Shown here one piece after another: positions 23,536 to 31,324 of a stretch of DNA of 64,000 nucleotides. How positions within the stretch are numbered: the first letter of the stretch is position 1; each line of letters opens with the position of its first letter. A program made the position numbers and the translations under genes. The DNA is from Nitrosomonas sp. (lineage in GTDB: Bacteria > Pseudomonadota > Gammaproteobacteria > Burkholderiales > Nitrosomonadaceae). The notes under the pieces are model-generated. The model worked only from the letters and a program-made list of their open reading frames with translations, was not told the origin of the DNA and did no database searches. The DNA lies in NCBI RefSeq assembly GCF_020852615.1, contig NZ_JADZAJ010000013.1, positions 21,470-85,469 of the forward strand. Reading direction: 5' to 3'.

Positions 23536-24093
23536 CTAGACAGCCATGAGCTCGGCTTCTTTGGTCTGAAGTAACTTGTCTACTTCAGCAATATAACGAT
23601 CTGTTAATTTCTGAATTTCATCCTGTGCACGTCGATCTGCATCCTCAGCGATCAGCTTGTCCTTTAACAGCTCTTTTAAATGGGCATTCGCATCACGCCG
23701 GATATTTCTCATCGCCACACGTGCAGTTTCAGCTTCCGTCCTGACTATCTTGGTCAAGTCCTTACGCCTTTCCTCTGTCAGGGGCGGCATCGGTACCCGT
23801 ACCATCTCGTTTGCTGTCATTGGATTCAAACCAAGATCGGAGTCACGTATCGCTTTCTCGATTGCCGGGAATACTTTTTTATCCCACGGGATAACCCCTA
23901 TGGTGCGCGCATCAGCCAGAGTCACATTGGCCAGTTGCTTGATCGGGGTCGGGGTGCCGTAATAGTCAACCATTATATGATCCAGCAGCCCCGTATGCGG
24001 GCGTCCGCTTCTTACCTTACTGAAATCGATCTTAAGTGCATCCAGGCTTTTCTGCATCTTCTGCTCTGCAGATTTTTTTACATCAGCAATCAT
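23536..24093 (-). CDS. frr: Ribosome recycling factor
   Basis: The 185-residue protein shows the RRF signatures: [15 protein letters not shown], the PWDKK stretch, and the C-terminal [18 protein letters not shown] helix. It splits post-termination ribosomes together with EF-G. The length equals that of E. coli RRF. It lies 100 bp after pyrH. Confidence 0.98.
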   Translation of the reverse strand: MIADVKKSAEQKMQKSLDALKIDFSKVRSGRPHTGLLDHIMVDYYGTPTPIKQLANVTLADARTIGVIPWDKKVFPAIEKAIRDSDLGLNPMTANEMVRVPMPPLTEERRKDLTKIVRTEAETARVAMRNIRRDANAHLKELLKDKLIAEDADRRAQDEIQKLTDRYIAEVDKLLQTKEAELMAV

Positions 24094-24193
24094 GTCTCAG
24101 ATACGTTTATTGATATTGAAGTATATTCGCAGCATTTAATGTAACCCCGGCTGCGATTGTAAAACCATTCCCATAAAGCAAGTACCCCGGAAT

Positions 24194-24907
24194 TCAAACA
24201 GACACCGAGGTCCCTTCATCCTCCCCCATGATAACCCGTTTGAGTGCCCCGGTCTTGAAAATACTGAATACATTGATGGGAAGCTTCTGATCCCGACACA
24301 GGGTCAGCGCAGTAGCATCCATTACCTGCAGGTTTTTACTGATCGCTTCATCGAAAGTCAGGCTCTGAAAACGCTGTGCATTCTTGTCCTTGAGTGGATC
24401 GCTGGTATAAATCCCATCCACTTTAGTCGCTTTGAGCACAATATTGGCATTCATCTCCATACCACGTAAAGCAGCGGCCGTATCGGTGGTAAAGAAAGGA
24501 TTCCCTGTTCCCGCAGCAAACACGACTACTTTACGCTCACCCAGATAACGCAAAGCCTTGCCACGGACATAAGGCTCGACAACCTGATCTATCCGTAAAG
24601 CTGATTGCACTCGCGAAACAATTCCATTTTGTCTCATTGCGTCATGCAGAGCCAGGGCATTCATCGTAGTGGCGAGCATCCCCATATAATCTGCCGTTAC
24701 ACGATCCATTCCATCTCCCGCAGACTTCATACCACGAAAGATATTGCCTCCTCCAACCACAATGGCAACTTCCACCCCGAGCTGCAATACACCTGCAATC
24801 TCAACAACAATACTCTCGACCACAGCACGATCTATGCCATAGTGACCTTCACCCATCAGGGCTTCACCCGACAACTTCAATAAAATACGCTTATAAACGA
24901 CTGGCAT
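24194..24907 (-). CDS. pyrH: UMP kinase
   Basis: The 237-residue amino-acid-kinase-fold protein has [14 protein letters not shown] at the N-terminus, the [10 protein letters not shown] loop, and [15 protein letters not shown]. It phosphorylates UMP to UDP and is a hexameric cytoplasmic enzyme. The gene lies between tsf and frr, the usual place. An imperfect inverted repeat occurs in the 147-bp gap to tsf. Confidence 0.98.
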   Translation of the reverse strand: MPVVYKRILLKLSGEALMGEGHYGIDRAVVESIVVEIAGVLQLGVEVAIVVGGGNIFRGMKSAGDGMDRVTADYMGMLATTMNALALHDAMRQNGIVSRVQSALRIDQVVEPYVRGKALRYLGERKVVVFAAGTGNPFFTTDTAAALRGMEMNANIVLKATKVDGIYTSDPLKDKNAQRFQSLTFDEAISKNLQVMDATALTLCRDQKLPINVFSIFKTGALKRVIMGEDEGTSVSV

Positions 24908-24975
24908 ATATGCCCGTGAACAGAGGGTAGGTATCTCTTAAAATTCTGAAAACTGGCCGGCTGTTTTTGATATTA

Positions 24976-25013
24976 AATAAGAGCTAATCCGATCAGAACG
25001 ATTAACTCTTATT
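24976..25013 (-). repeat. Inverted repeat between tsf and pyrH
   Basis: AATAAGAGCTAATC (24976-24989) pairs with GATTAACTCTTATT (25000-25013) with one mismatch and a 10-base loop. It lies in the tsf-pyrH spacer and could form a hairpin in the minus-strand transcript. There is no clean U-run after it, so partial termination or RNA processing between tsf and pyrH is only a suggestion. Confidence 0.5.
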
Positions 25014-25054
25014 CCTGAATACAGCCTGCCAGAACAATCTCTGGAAAATCTTCT

Positions 25055-25939
25055 TTATTTGGACTGGTTTACCTGTGCCATAACCTCAGCAGCAAAATCG
25101 TCGGATTTCTTCTCGATCCCTTCTCCCACGACATATAACGAAAACCCGCTAACCCTGGCAGATTTTGCTTTCAGCAATTTCTCCACAGTCTGGTCCGGAT
25201 CTTTAACAAAAGGCTGTCCAAGCAGGGTAACCTCTGCCAGATACTTGGCAATGCGCCCCTCCACCATCTTTTCAATGATATTGGCCGGTTTGCCACTTTC
25301 AGCCGCCTGGGCTGTAAATATCTGACGCTCGCGCTCCAGCGCATCAGCAGACACCTGGTCACCAGACACGCACACAGGTTTACTGGCCGCGATATGCATG
25401 GCCAGATCCTTGCCCAGAACCTCATCACCGCCAGTGTAGTCGATCATTACGCCAATCCTGCTCCCGTGCAGATACATAGCGAGCTGATCTTTCGTCTGGT
25501 AACTGATCCCGCGCCTGATACTGATATTCTCACCCAGCTTCATGACCAGTGCCTTGCGGACAGATTCAACCGTTTCTCCGTCAGCCATGGGCATATCCGG
25601 CAGTAATGCCGTATCTGATATGTTTTTGCCTGCCATCAGCTTTGCCAGATTGCCGGCAAAGCTGACAAAATCCTCATTCTTGGCAACAAAATCAGTTTCA
25701 CAGTTAACTTCCACCAATGCTCCCTGCTTCCCGTCAGCGGTAACAAACCCGCTAATCACCCCTTCTGCAGCAATACGGCCAGCTGCCTTACTTGCCTTGG
25801 CTCCACTTCTGATTCGCAGCAAATCCTCAGCTGCCTTCATATCCCCATCCGCTTCAGTCAAAGCCTTCTTGCACTCCATCATGCCAAGACCGGTAAGCTC
25901 GCGCAGCGCTTTAACCATACCTGCGGTAATCTCCGCCAT
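25055..25939 (-). CDS. tsf: Elongation factor Ts
   Basis: The 294-residue protein has the N-terminal UBA-like domain ([19 protein letters not shown]) and the core with the [10 protein letters not shown] motif that contacts EF-Tu. It exchanges GDP for GTP on EF-Tu. It follows rpsB by 68 bp, the standard rpsB-tsf operon. Confidence 0.98.
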   Translation of the reverse strand: MAEITAGMVKALRELTGLGMMECKKALTEADGDMKAAEDLLRIRSGAKASKAAGRIAAEGVISGFVTADGKQGALVEVNCETDFVAKNEDFVSFAGNLAKLMAGKNISDTALLPDMPMADGETVESVRKALVMKLGENISIRRGISYQTKDQLAMYLHGSRIGVMIDYTGGDEVLGKDLAMHIAASKPVCVSGDQVSADALERERQIFTAQAAESGKPANIIEKMVEGRIAKYLAEVTLLGQPFVKDPDQTVEKLLKAKSARVSGFSLYVVGEGIEKKSDDFAAEVMAQVNQSK

Positions 25940-26007
25940 TTTGACTCCAAATCAAATTAACACAAAAATTCCAAATACTCTTTTCAATCAACAGCAAAAA
26001 AAATTAC

Positions 26008-26763
26008 TCAAGCACCGGTTGACTGATCTTTGCCTGACATAATTTCCTCGTCAGGTTTACCCATTTCGATAATTTCCTGGACAGACTGATTACGCCCTTC
26101 CAGAATGGCATCCGCCATTGCACGCGCATAAAGCCGTATTGCCTGACTGGAATCGTCATTGCCCGGCACCACATAACGAACACCTGCCGGACTGTGGTTG
26201 GTATCCACCACGCCTGCAACCGGAATACCCAGCTTGCTTGCCTCCACAATAGCGCCTTTCTGATAACCTACATCAATCACAAATATGGCATCTGGCAAAC
26301 CTTTCATATCCTTGATGCCCCCGAGGCTGTTATTCAGTTTCTCCAGCTCACGCTGAAAATCAAGCGCTTCTTTTTTCGTAAGCTTGTTCAGCGTCCCGTC
26401 CTGCGCCATTTTCTCCATATCCTGCAGGCGTTTGATTGACTGTCTGATCGTCTTGAAGTTGGTCAGCATTCCACCCAGCCAGCGCTGACTCACGTAGGGA
26501 GCACCACATCGGATCGCCTCTTCTTTAACGATGTCACGGGCCTGACGTTTAGTCCCGACGAAAAGTATTGTTCCCTTGTTTGCTGTCAGCTTACGGGCGT
26601 AATCCAGCGCCTCTCTGAACATTACGAATGTATGTTCAAGATTGATAATATGAATTTTATTGCGCTGACCGAAAATATACGGAGCCATTTTCGGGTTCCA
26701 GAAACGAGTCTGATGACCAAAATGAACACCCGCTTCCAACATTTGCCGCATCGTAACTGACAT
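26008..26763 (-). CDS. rpsB: 30S ribosomal protein S2
   Basis: The 251-residue protein begins with [20 protein letters not shown] and contains [11 protein letters not shown] and the [10 protein letters not shown] segment, all conserved in S2. It is a structural protein of the small subunit. AGGAG lies just before the ATG. A near-consensus promoter is seen about 150 bp upstream. Confidence 0.98.
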   Translation of the reverse strand: MSVTMRQMLEAGVHFGHQTRFWNPKMAPYIFGQRNKIHIINLEHTFVMFREALDYARKLTANKGTILFVGTKRQARDIVKEEAIRCGAPYVSQRWLGGMLTNFKTIRQSIKRLQDMEKMAQDGTLNKLTKKEALDFQRELEKLNNSLGGIKDMKGLPDAIFVIDVGYQKGAIVEASKLGIPVAGVVDTNHSPAGVRYVVPGNDDSSQAIRLYARAMADAILEGRNQSVQEIIEMGKPDEEIMSGKDQSTGA

Positions 26764-26912
26764 GTATTCTCCTTAGGGTTAACCGCAGCTTATCGATATA
26801 CTTCTTACGAAGACACCCTATTTTGATAAGTGCGCGTTATTAGTTTCGTTATAAAAAAGTAAATGTAATAAAAAATCCCGGGTTCAGGAAACTGCTGCCC
26901 AAACCGCGCGCG

Positions 26913-26940
26913 ATTATAGCACGACCCGCTCTGCACTCAA
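26913..26940 (-). promoter_or_regulatory. Sigma-70 promoter for rpsB-tsf
   Basis: Read on the minus strand, TTGAGT (26935-26940) and TATAAT (26913-26918) are separated by 16 bp, a near-consensus sigma-70 promoter. It predicts a start site near 26906 and a leader of about 140 nt before rpsB. The -35 box overlaps the T-tract of the fnr terminator. Confidence 0.75.
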
Positions 26941-26957
26941 AAAAGCCGCTATGCGGC
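26939..26957 (-). terminator. Intrinsic terminator after fnr
   Basis: On the minus strand GCCGC-ATA-GCGGC is followed by six T residues, just 4 bp after the fnr stop codon. The stem is short (5 bp, all GC-rich) but the U-run is clean. It shares bases with the rpsB -35 region. Confidence 0.7.
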
Positions 26958-26961
26958 ATGG

Positions 26962-27738
26962 TCAGCCCATTGAATTTCCAATTCGATGATTTAATTTATC
27001 CAGATCGTGCAAGGTAACATGTTTGTTACTTACTGTAATAAGCCCCTCCTCTTGCAATTTGGAAAACGATCGGCTGACTGTCTCCAGTTTGAGCCCCAGA
27101 TAACTGCCAATATCCTCTCTCGTTGCCCGCAGTACAAAGTCGGTTGATGAATATCCCCGCCTGGCAAACCGGGTGGAAAGATTAAGCAAAAATGCAGCCA
27201 GCCGCTCATCCGCCCGCATACTGCCCAAAAGCATCATCACCCCCCTGTCCTGCACAATTTCACGGCTCATGATCTTGTGAAACTGACTCATCAGCGAAGG
27301 GATACTGCACCCGATTTCTTCAAGTTTTCTGAAAGGCACCTCACAAACCTCACTGTCATCCAGTGCAATTGTGTCGCACGTATGTTTTTCCGGACTGATT
27401 GCATCCAGCCCAAGCAACTCGCCTGTCATATAAAAACCGGTCACCTGCTGACGCCCGTCCATTTTGAGGATACACGTCTTGAATGAACCATTTTTTACTG
27501 CATACAGAGATTTGAAATCAGACCCGGCATGCAGCAGAAACTCTCCTCGCCGCACTTTGAACTTGTGGTTGATCAAATTACCCAGATACTCTATTTCCTC
27601 ATCGGTCAGCCCTACCGGCAAACATAGCTCACGAAGGCTGCAGGTCATACAGCCGGATTTTTGCTGTGAAGCAGCGGAATGACCGGGTATCACGCAGTTA
27701 TGCAAAACAACTCCTACTTCATCAGGAATTTTGGGCAC
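26962..27738 (-). CDS. fnr: FNR-type oxygen-sensing Crp/Fnr regulator
   Basis: The 258-residue protein has an N-terminal CxxCx5C cluster (Cys30, Cys33, Cys39) and a fourth cysteine at 121, the ligand set of the oxygen-labile [4Fe-4S] cluster of FNR. A cyclic-nucleotide-binding-type sensory domain follows, then the dimer helix and a helix-turn-helix with the ETVSR recognition sequence that reads TTGAT half-sites. It should activate genes under low oxygen. The gene lies 32 bp downstream of a cytochrome c lipoprotein gene, with its own terminator, so the two may form one transcript. All four cysteines are present, unlike in oxygen-insensitive relatives. Confidence 0.92.
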   Translation of the reverse strand: MPKIPDEVGVVLHNCVIPGHSAASQQKSGCMTCSLRELCLPVGLTDEEIEYLGNLINHKFKVRRGEFLLHAGSDFKSLYAVKNGSFKTCILKMDGRQQVTGFYMTGELLGLDAISPEKHTCDTIALDDSEVCEVPFRKLEEIGCSIPSLMSQFHKIMSREIVQDRGVMMLLGSMRADERLAAFLLNLSTRFARRGYSSTDFVLRATREDIGSYLGLKLETVSRSFSKLQEEGLITVSNKHVTLHDLDKLNHRIGNSMG

Positions 27739-27770
27739 GATTGCCTCTGGAAATTTTGATTTAACCCCGG

Positions 27771-28082
27771 CTATCTGGCAGCGCTGTTCTCCAACACATA
27801 TTCCACCAGATTTTGTACTGCATCCCCCGACAGATTCGGGAAAGCAGGCATTCCAAATCCTTTTCCATTTTTTATACGTTCAGTAATGGCCTCCTTATTT
27901 GCCATCTCCGGTTTTAATATCATTACCTTACCACCCACGGGTGTATGACATTGCACACATGCTCCTTTGAAAATTTTCTCACCCGTAGCACCAGATGGGG
28001 GTGTGTAATCACTTTTTCTGGAGCAACCACCCAGCGCAAACAGCAAACAGCCCAAAAACATGGTGAACAAAGCAAGTTTCAT
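27771..28082 (-). CDS. Lipoprotein monohaem cytochrome c
   Basis: From the ATG at 28082 the protein is 103 residues with a lipoprotein signal (MKLALF... ending FALGGC, lipid-bearing Cys20), one haem-binding CVQCH motif at residues 42-46 and a likely distal Met in GFGMPAFPNLS. It resembles class I cytochromes c of the c5/c553 type and would be anchored to the periplasmic face of a membrane, carrying electrons. A longer reading frame to 28202 adds 40 Cys-rich residues with no signal character and was not used; Met at 28097 is a second option. It precedes fnr on the same strand. Confidence 0.85.
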   Translation of the reverse strand: MKLALFTMFLGCLLFALGGCSRKSDYTPPSGATGEKIFKGACVQCHTPVGGKVMILKPEMANKEAITERIKNGKGFGMPAFPNLSGDAVQNLVEYVLENSAAR

Positions 28083-28211
28083 TTTTATAGCATCCATCAG
28101 ATAACGGCACTTCCGAAGAGAACAAAAAAAGCAGTCAGGCGCCATATCAGAACAGGAACCGCAGGCACGCAAACAGCGGCCTGAGTTTAGCATACTTACC
28201 ACTGTATCGAA

Positions 28212-28225
28212 TTGATGACAAACAA
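28212..28225 (-). promoter_or_regulatory. Possible FNR box upstream of the cytochrome gene
   Basis: TTGAT-GACA-AACAA differs by one base from the FNR consensus TTGAT-N4-ATCAA. It lies about 130 bp before the cytochrome c start. Because an FNR-type regulator is encoded in the same gene group, autoregulation is plausible, but a single 9/10 match could be chance. Confidence 0.3.
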
Positions 28226-28290
28226 GAATAATGAAATTTAACAGATCATCAGCCCATTCCTGCAGACAAAAAACCGGCAGTCAGTCAATT

Positions 28291-30336
28291 CTAAAAATTT
28301 ATCCGCACTCCTGCCAAACCGGATCGGCCGGGTAATGGCGCCTGATCCTTCAGGAAAGAGGTGTGGCGCCTCGCCTCTTCATTCAGTAAATTGGCCCCTC
28401 GCATAAACAGGTTGTAATTTATCCTGCCACGGTCAAACCGGTAATCCAGCTGCACATTCAGCATGGTATAGCCGGCAGTATCCGTTTCGAGCGGAGCGGT
28501 ATCTGTCTGTTTATGCACCCGCATTACATCGACCCGGCCTCGCCATGGGCCACGGACATAATCGAACGCACTTCCAAAACGGAGCGGTGTCATACGCGGC
28601 AGATACCCTCCTCCCGATAACCGCCCACGCACGTAATCAGCCCATAACCGCACATCCAGCCTGCCATGATGGTCATGCAGCAGATGGGCAGTCGTTTCAA
28701 ACTCAGCCCCGAGAAAACTGGCGTTACGTTGTTCATAATTAAGTAACAGCAAACCATTCTGATCCGGGATGCCCCTGATACTGACACGATCCGGCAGCCC
28801 GTCACCTGTCAGATCCGATTCGCGCAGAAATATGAAATTATTAACCCGATTGGCAAACAGGTTGAGCGTCCAGTCCAGATCCCCTTCCTGCCTGCTCAGG
28901 GATAAATCAGCGCCACTGGTTTTCTCGTTTAAAAGGGTGGTTTTTCCAATTTCAAATGAATTCGTGGCCGGATGCGGTCCGCTGGAATACAGTTCTTCCA
29001 GTGCCGGCGCACGCACAGTATGAGAAATACTGTATCTCAATGAGTAACCTTCAATGAATTTCCAGGTTATCCCCCCTGAAACACTGAATACACCATGGCC
29101 GGTTTTGAAACCATCCTCTCTGCGTTCTGTCCATTGCTGCTCAAAGCGCCCTCCCATCTCGACAAGCCAGCGCCCGATATTCCGTTTCTCCAGCAGAAAC
29201 ATTCCCAGCGAATCCATGTGAGCATCAGGCACAAAAGTTTCTCCCCCTGTGCTGAAAAAATTACGATTCTGGTACTGCAGTCCCAGTACTCCCTCCCAAT
29301 TACCTAATGGCTGGTGTAATACCTCAAATCGACCATCCCATTCGCGGTTCATCAGCAATGTTTCGTCCTCTTCATCGCCTGATTCCCTGTGCGCATGATT
29401 GTTATATCCCCCGCGCAGTTTTATTTTCTGCAATCCCGGCAAAGGGTGATCCAGCGCGCCCTTGAGATCAAAACGGGTTTGCTTTTGCCTGATCCGCGTC
29501 TTTTCCTCATTTCCAGGCACACCATAATGATTGATAAAGCGGCTGACCGCGACACCTAAAAATCCCTGTTCGCCGATATAGGACAAACCACTGGAAAAAT
29601 TTTTTGTCCGGACATCGCTGTTCTCAACTCTTCCTTTTTTTGCACCCGGTCCGGGCTGCGTTTGTGCAAAACCGGGAATTGAGTAATCCCCTGCACGTCG
29701 CTGCATCCCCTCCAGATGCCAGGCAAAACGCCCTGCTCCTGTATTCAGCCGAAACGCACCGGTTAAATTATCTGCAACCGAGCTGTAATGACCATATAAA
29801 TCTCCACCCGCTTCTTCCGGCACCTGCTCAGGTATCCGCCGGTTAACAATATTTACCACCCCGCCGCTGGCACCGGAACCATAAAGCAGTGCTGAAGATC
29901 CACGAAAAATTTCGATCTGATCGGCAAACAGCACCTCGGCAGCTACGGCATGATCGGGGCTAACTGTGGAAACATCCATCGTGCCGATACCATCTTCCAG
30001 CACCCGCACCCGCGCTCCTCCCAGACCACGAATCACCGGACGGCCGACTGCCGGCCCAAAATCACTGGAAGAGACTCCAGGTTCCTGAGAAACCGCTTCA
30101 CCCATACTGCGTAAATCGCGCGCCTGTAAGCGATCTCGCGACAGAATCAATACGGGGCGGGTTACATCTGTCTGCGCTCCACGCAAAGGATCAGCCGTAA
30201 TAATGACGGGTTTAAGCGATACAGGGTCAGCGGCCCCGGGTTCATGTACCGGATTGCTCACCTTCTCTTGAGCACAGGCACCAGATGACAACCCCATGAA
30301 GATCATCAACCCAGATAAAATTTCATTTACTTTCAA
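28291..30336 (-). CDS. TonB-dependent outer-membrane receptor, ZnuD-like
   Basis: The 681-residue protein has a signal peptide (to about residue 22, ACAQ), a plug domain beginning near residue 40 with GEAVSQEPGV and GRPVIRGLGGARVRVLEDG, and a 22-strand barrel ending in the aromatic INF. The plug sequence and the SPDHA region resemble zinc receptors of the ZnuD type. It would import a metal or metal complex across the outer membrane using TonB energy. A Fur-family gene lies directly upstream and two palindromic operator-like sites lie in the gap, which supports zinc as substrate by context. Haem or another metal remains possible. Confidence 0.85.
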   Translation of the reverse strand: MKVNEILSGLMIFMGLSSGACAQEKVSNPVHEPGAADPVSLKPVIITADPLRGAQTDVTRPVLILSRDRLQARDLRSMGEAVSQEPGVSSSDFGPAVGRPVIRGLGGARVRVLEDGIGTMDVSTVSPDHAVAAEVLFADQIEIFRGSSALLYGSGASGGVVNIVNRRIPEQVPEEAGGDLYGHYSSVADNLTGAFRLNTGAGRFAWHLEGMQRRAGDYSIPGFAQTQPGPGAKKGRVENSDVRTKNFSSGLSYIGEQGFLGVAVSRFINHYGVPGNEEKTRIRQKQTRFDLKGALDHPLPGLQKIKLRGGYNNHAHRESGDEEDETLLMNREWDGRFEVLHQPLGNWEGVLGLQYQNRNFFSTGGETFVPDAHMDSLGMFLLEKRNIGRWLVEMGGRFEQQWTERREDGFKTGHGVFSVSGGITWKFIEGYSLRYSISHTVRAPALEELYSSGPHPATNSFEIGKTTLLNEKTSGADLSLSRQEGDLDWTLNLFANRVNNFIFLRESDLTGDGLPDRVSIRGIPDQNGLLLLNYEQRNASFLGAEFETTAHLLHDHHGRLDVRLWADYVRGRLSGGGYLPRMTPLRFGSAFDYVRGPWRGRVDVMRVHKQTDTAPLETDTAGYTMLNVQLDYRFDRGRINYNLFMRGANLLNEEARRHTSFLKDQAPLPGRSGLAGVRINF

Positions 30337-30500
30337 ACAATTATATTTATTTTTTATTTATCGTTATTCTTGCGGATCAATACTTAATTACCTGTCTTGA
30401 TATCAGATGATCGTCATGACGTAAAAGGAAAGAATGCTGCACAAGTACTCTCATTCAGAGTAAATGGACAGCAGTTGACAGGCACATACAGAAAATCCGA

Positions 30501-30521
30501 AATTGCAACATTGTTGCAATT
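30501..30521 (-). promoter_or_regulatory. Palindromic operator site 1 upstream of the ZnuD-like receptor
   Basis: A perfect inverted repeat of 9-bp arms, AATTGCAAC and GTTGCAATT, around ATT. It lies 165-185 bp upstream of the receptor start. The core TGCAAC-N3-GTTGCA recurs 39 bp away (site 2), so this is very likely a regulator binding site, probably for the neighbouring Fur-family protein. Confidence 0.75.
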
Positions 30522-30542
30522 ATAAGTCTGGCAACAGCAGCA

Positions 30543-30557
30543 TGCAACTATGTTGCA
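30543..30557 (-). promoter_or_regulatory. Palindromic operator site 2
   Basis: TGCAAC-TAT-GTTGCA is a perfect 6-bp-arm inverted repeat with the same core and spacing as site 1. The centres are 39 bp apart, close to four helical turns. It begins 16 bp after the stop of the Fur-family gene and is thus in the promoter region of the downstream receptor. Confidence 0.7.
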
Positions 30558-30572
30558 GTCAATATCACCGTA

Positions 30573-30998
30573 TTATCGATTCATCATGATGCGGCCACAA
30601 TCGGCGCAAATACCTTTGATATTGAGTTCGATGGAATCAATGGATAAGTCGGAGGGCAGTCCTTTTGGCAGATCCGGCTGAACTTCCGGAAGACAGAAAA
30701 CCTTATGGCAGTGATGACACTGAAAATGAGCATGACGATGCATGGATTCATTACGTGTAACCTGAAAACGCCAGGCTCGGCTCGCTCCCGCCACTTTATG
30801 CACCAAACCCTGGGTAACCAGCCAGTCCAGTGCGCGATACACGGTAACCCGGTCAAACGTACCAAGCTGCTGCAGATGTTCTAACACTTCACTATGAGAA
30901 AGTACATCATCAGCGTTCAGCAAGACATTCAAAATTGCACTGCGAACCGGGGTCGAACGCTTTCCAGTGTTGTGTATCAACTGTTCGGCAATATTCAT
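30573..30998 (-). CDS. zur: Fur-family regulator, probably Zur
   Basis: The 141-residue protein has the Fur winged helix (FDRVTVYRALDWLVTQGLV), a His/Cys metal site (HRHAHFQCHHC) and two CxxC pairs (Cys94/97, Cys131/134) that form the structural zinc site. Short size and the neighbouring ZnuD-like receptor favour Zur over Fur. It would repress zinc uptake genes when zinc is sufficient. ATG at 30998 was chosen; an in-frame TTG at 31007 lies too close to the AGGTGG ribosome site. The receptor gene follows on the same strand after 236 bp containing two palindromes. Confidence 0.8.
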   Translation of the reverse strand: MNIAEQLIHNTGKRSTPVRSAILNVLLNADDVLSHSEVLEHLQQLGTFDRVTVYRALDWLVTQGLVHKVAGASRAWRFQVTRNESMHRHAHFQCHHCHKVFCLPEVQPDLPKGLPSDLSIDSIELNIKGICADCGRIMMNR

Positions 30999-31007
30999 AA
31001 TGACCAA

Positions 31008-31324
31008 ACCACCTGTCAGACCCCATGAAATCGGGTGTATTTAACGAATCCTGATTTTTTGGCACATCACTTTTTCATAGCTGATGGACAGAGTGCAACC
31101 CGAGACTCTCCGGAAGCAACCAGCCGCCACAGCTATTTTATTGGATTTTATCTGAACAACGTTCAGGCTGGTACAAATGAAGATTCATAAATTCCGGCTC
31201 CGGAGATGTCTTGCCTGGCCATGCATCACCTGATCTTCCGCTTCGCCTGCGACAATATGCCGCATAAATACCCGCCCCTGGTTCTGTAGCATTCGCTCAT
31301 TTCAAAAACGGAAAGGGCGTCAAA
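31008..31324. other. Intergenic region between zur and the second TonB receptor
   Basis: These 317 bp separate divergent genes and should hold both promoters. I see no ORF, no copy of the TGCAAC-N3-GTTGCA motif found downstream of zur, and no clear Fur box. Confidence 0.6.

Noticed and set aside
28083..28202. 40-residue N-terminal extension of the cytochrome c gene
   Set aside because: It is Cys-rich without signal features; starting at 28082 gives a clean lipoprotein signal.
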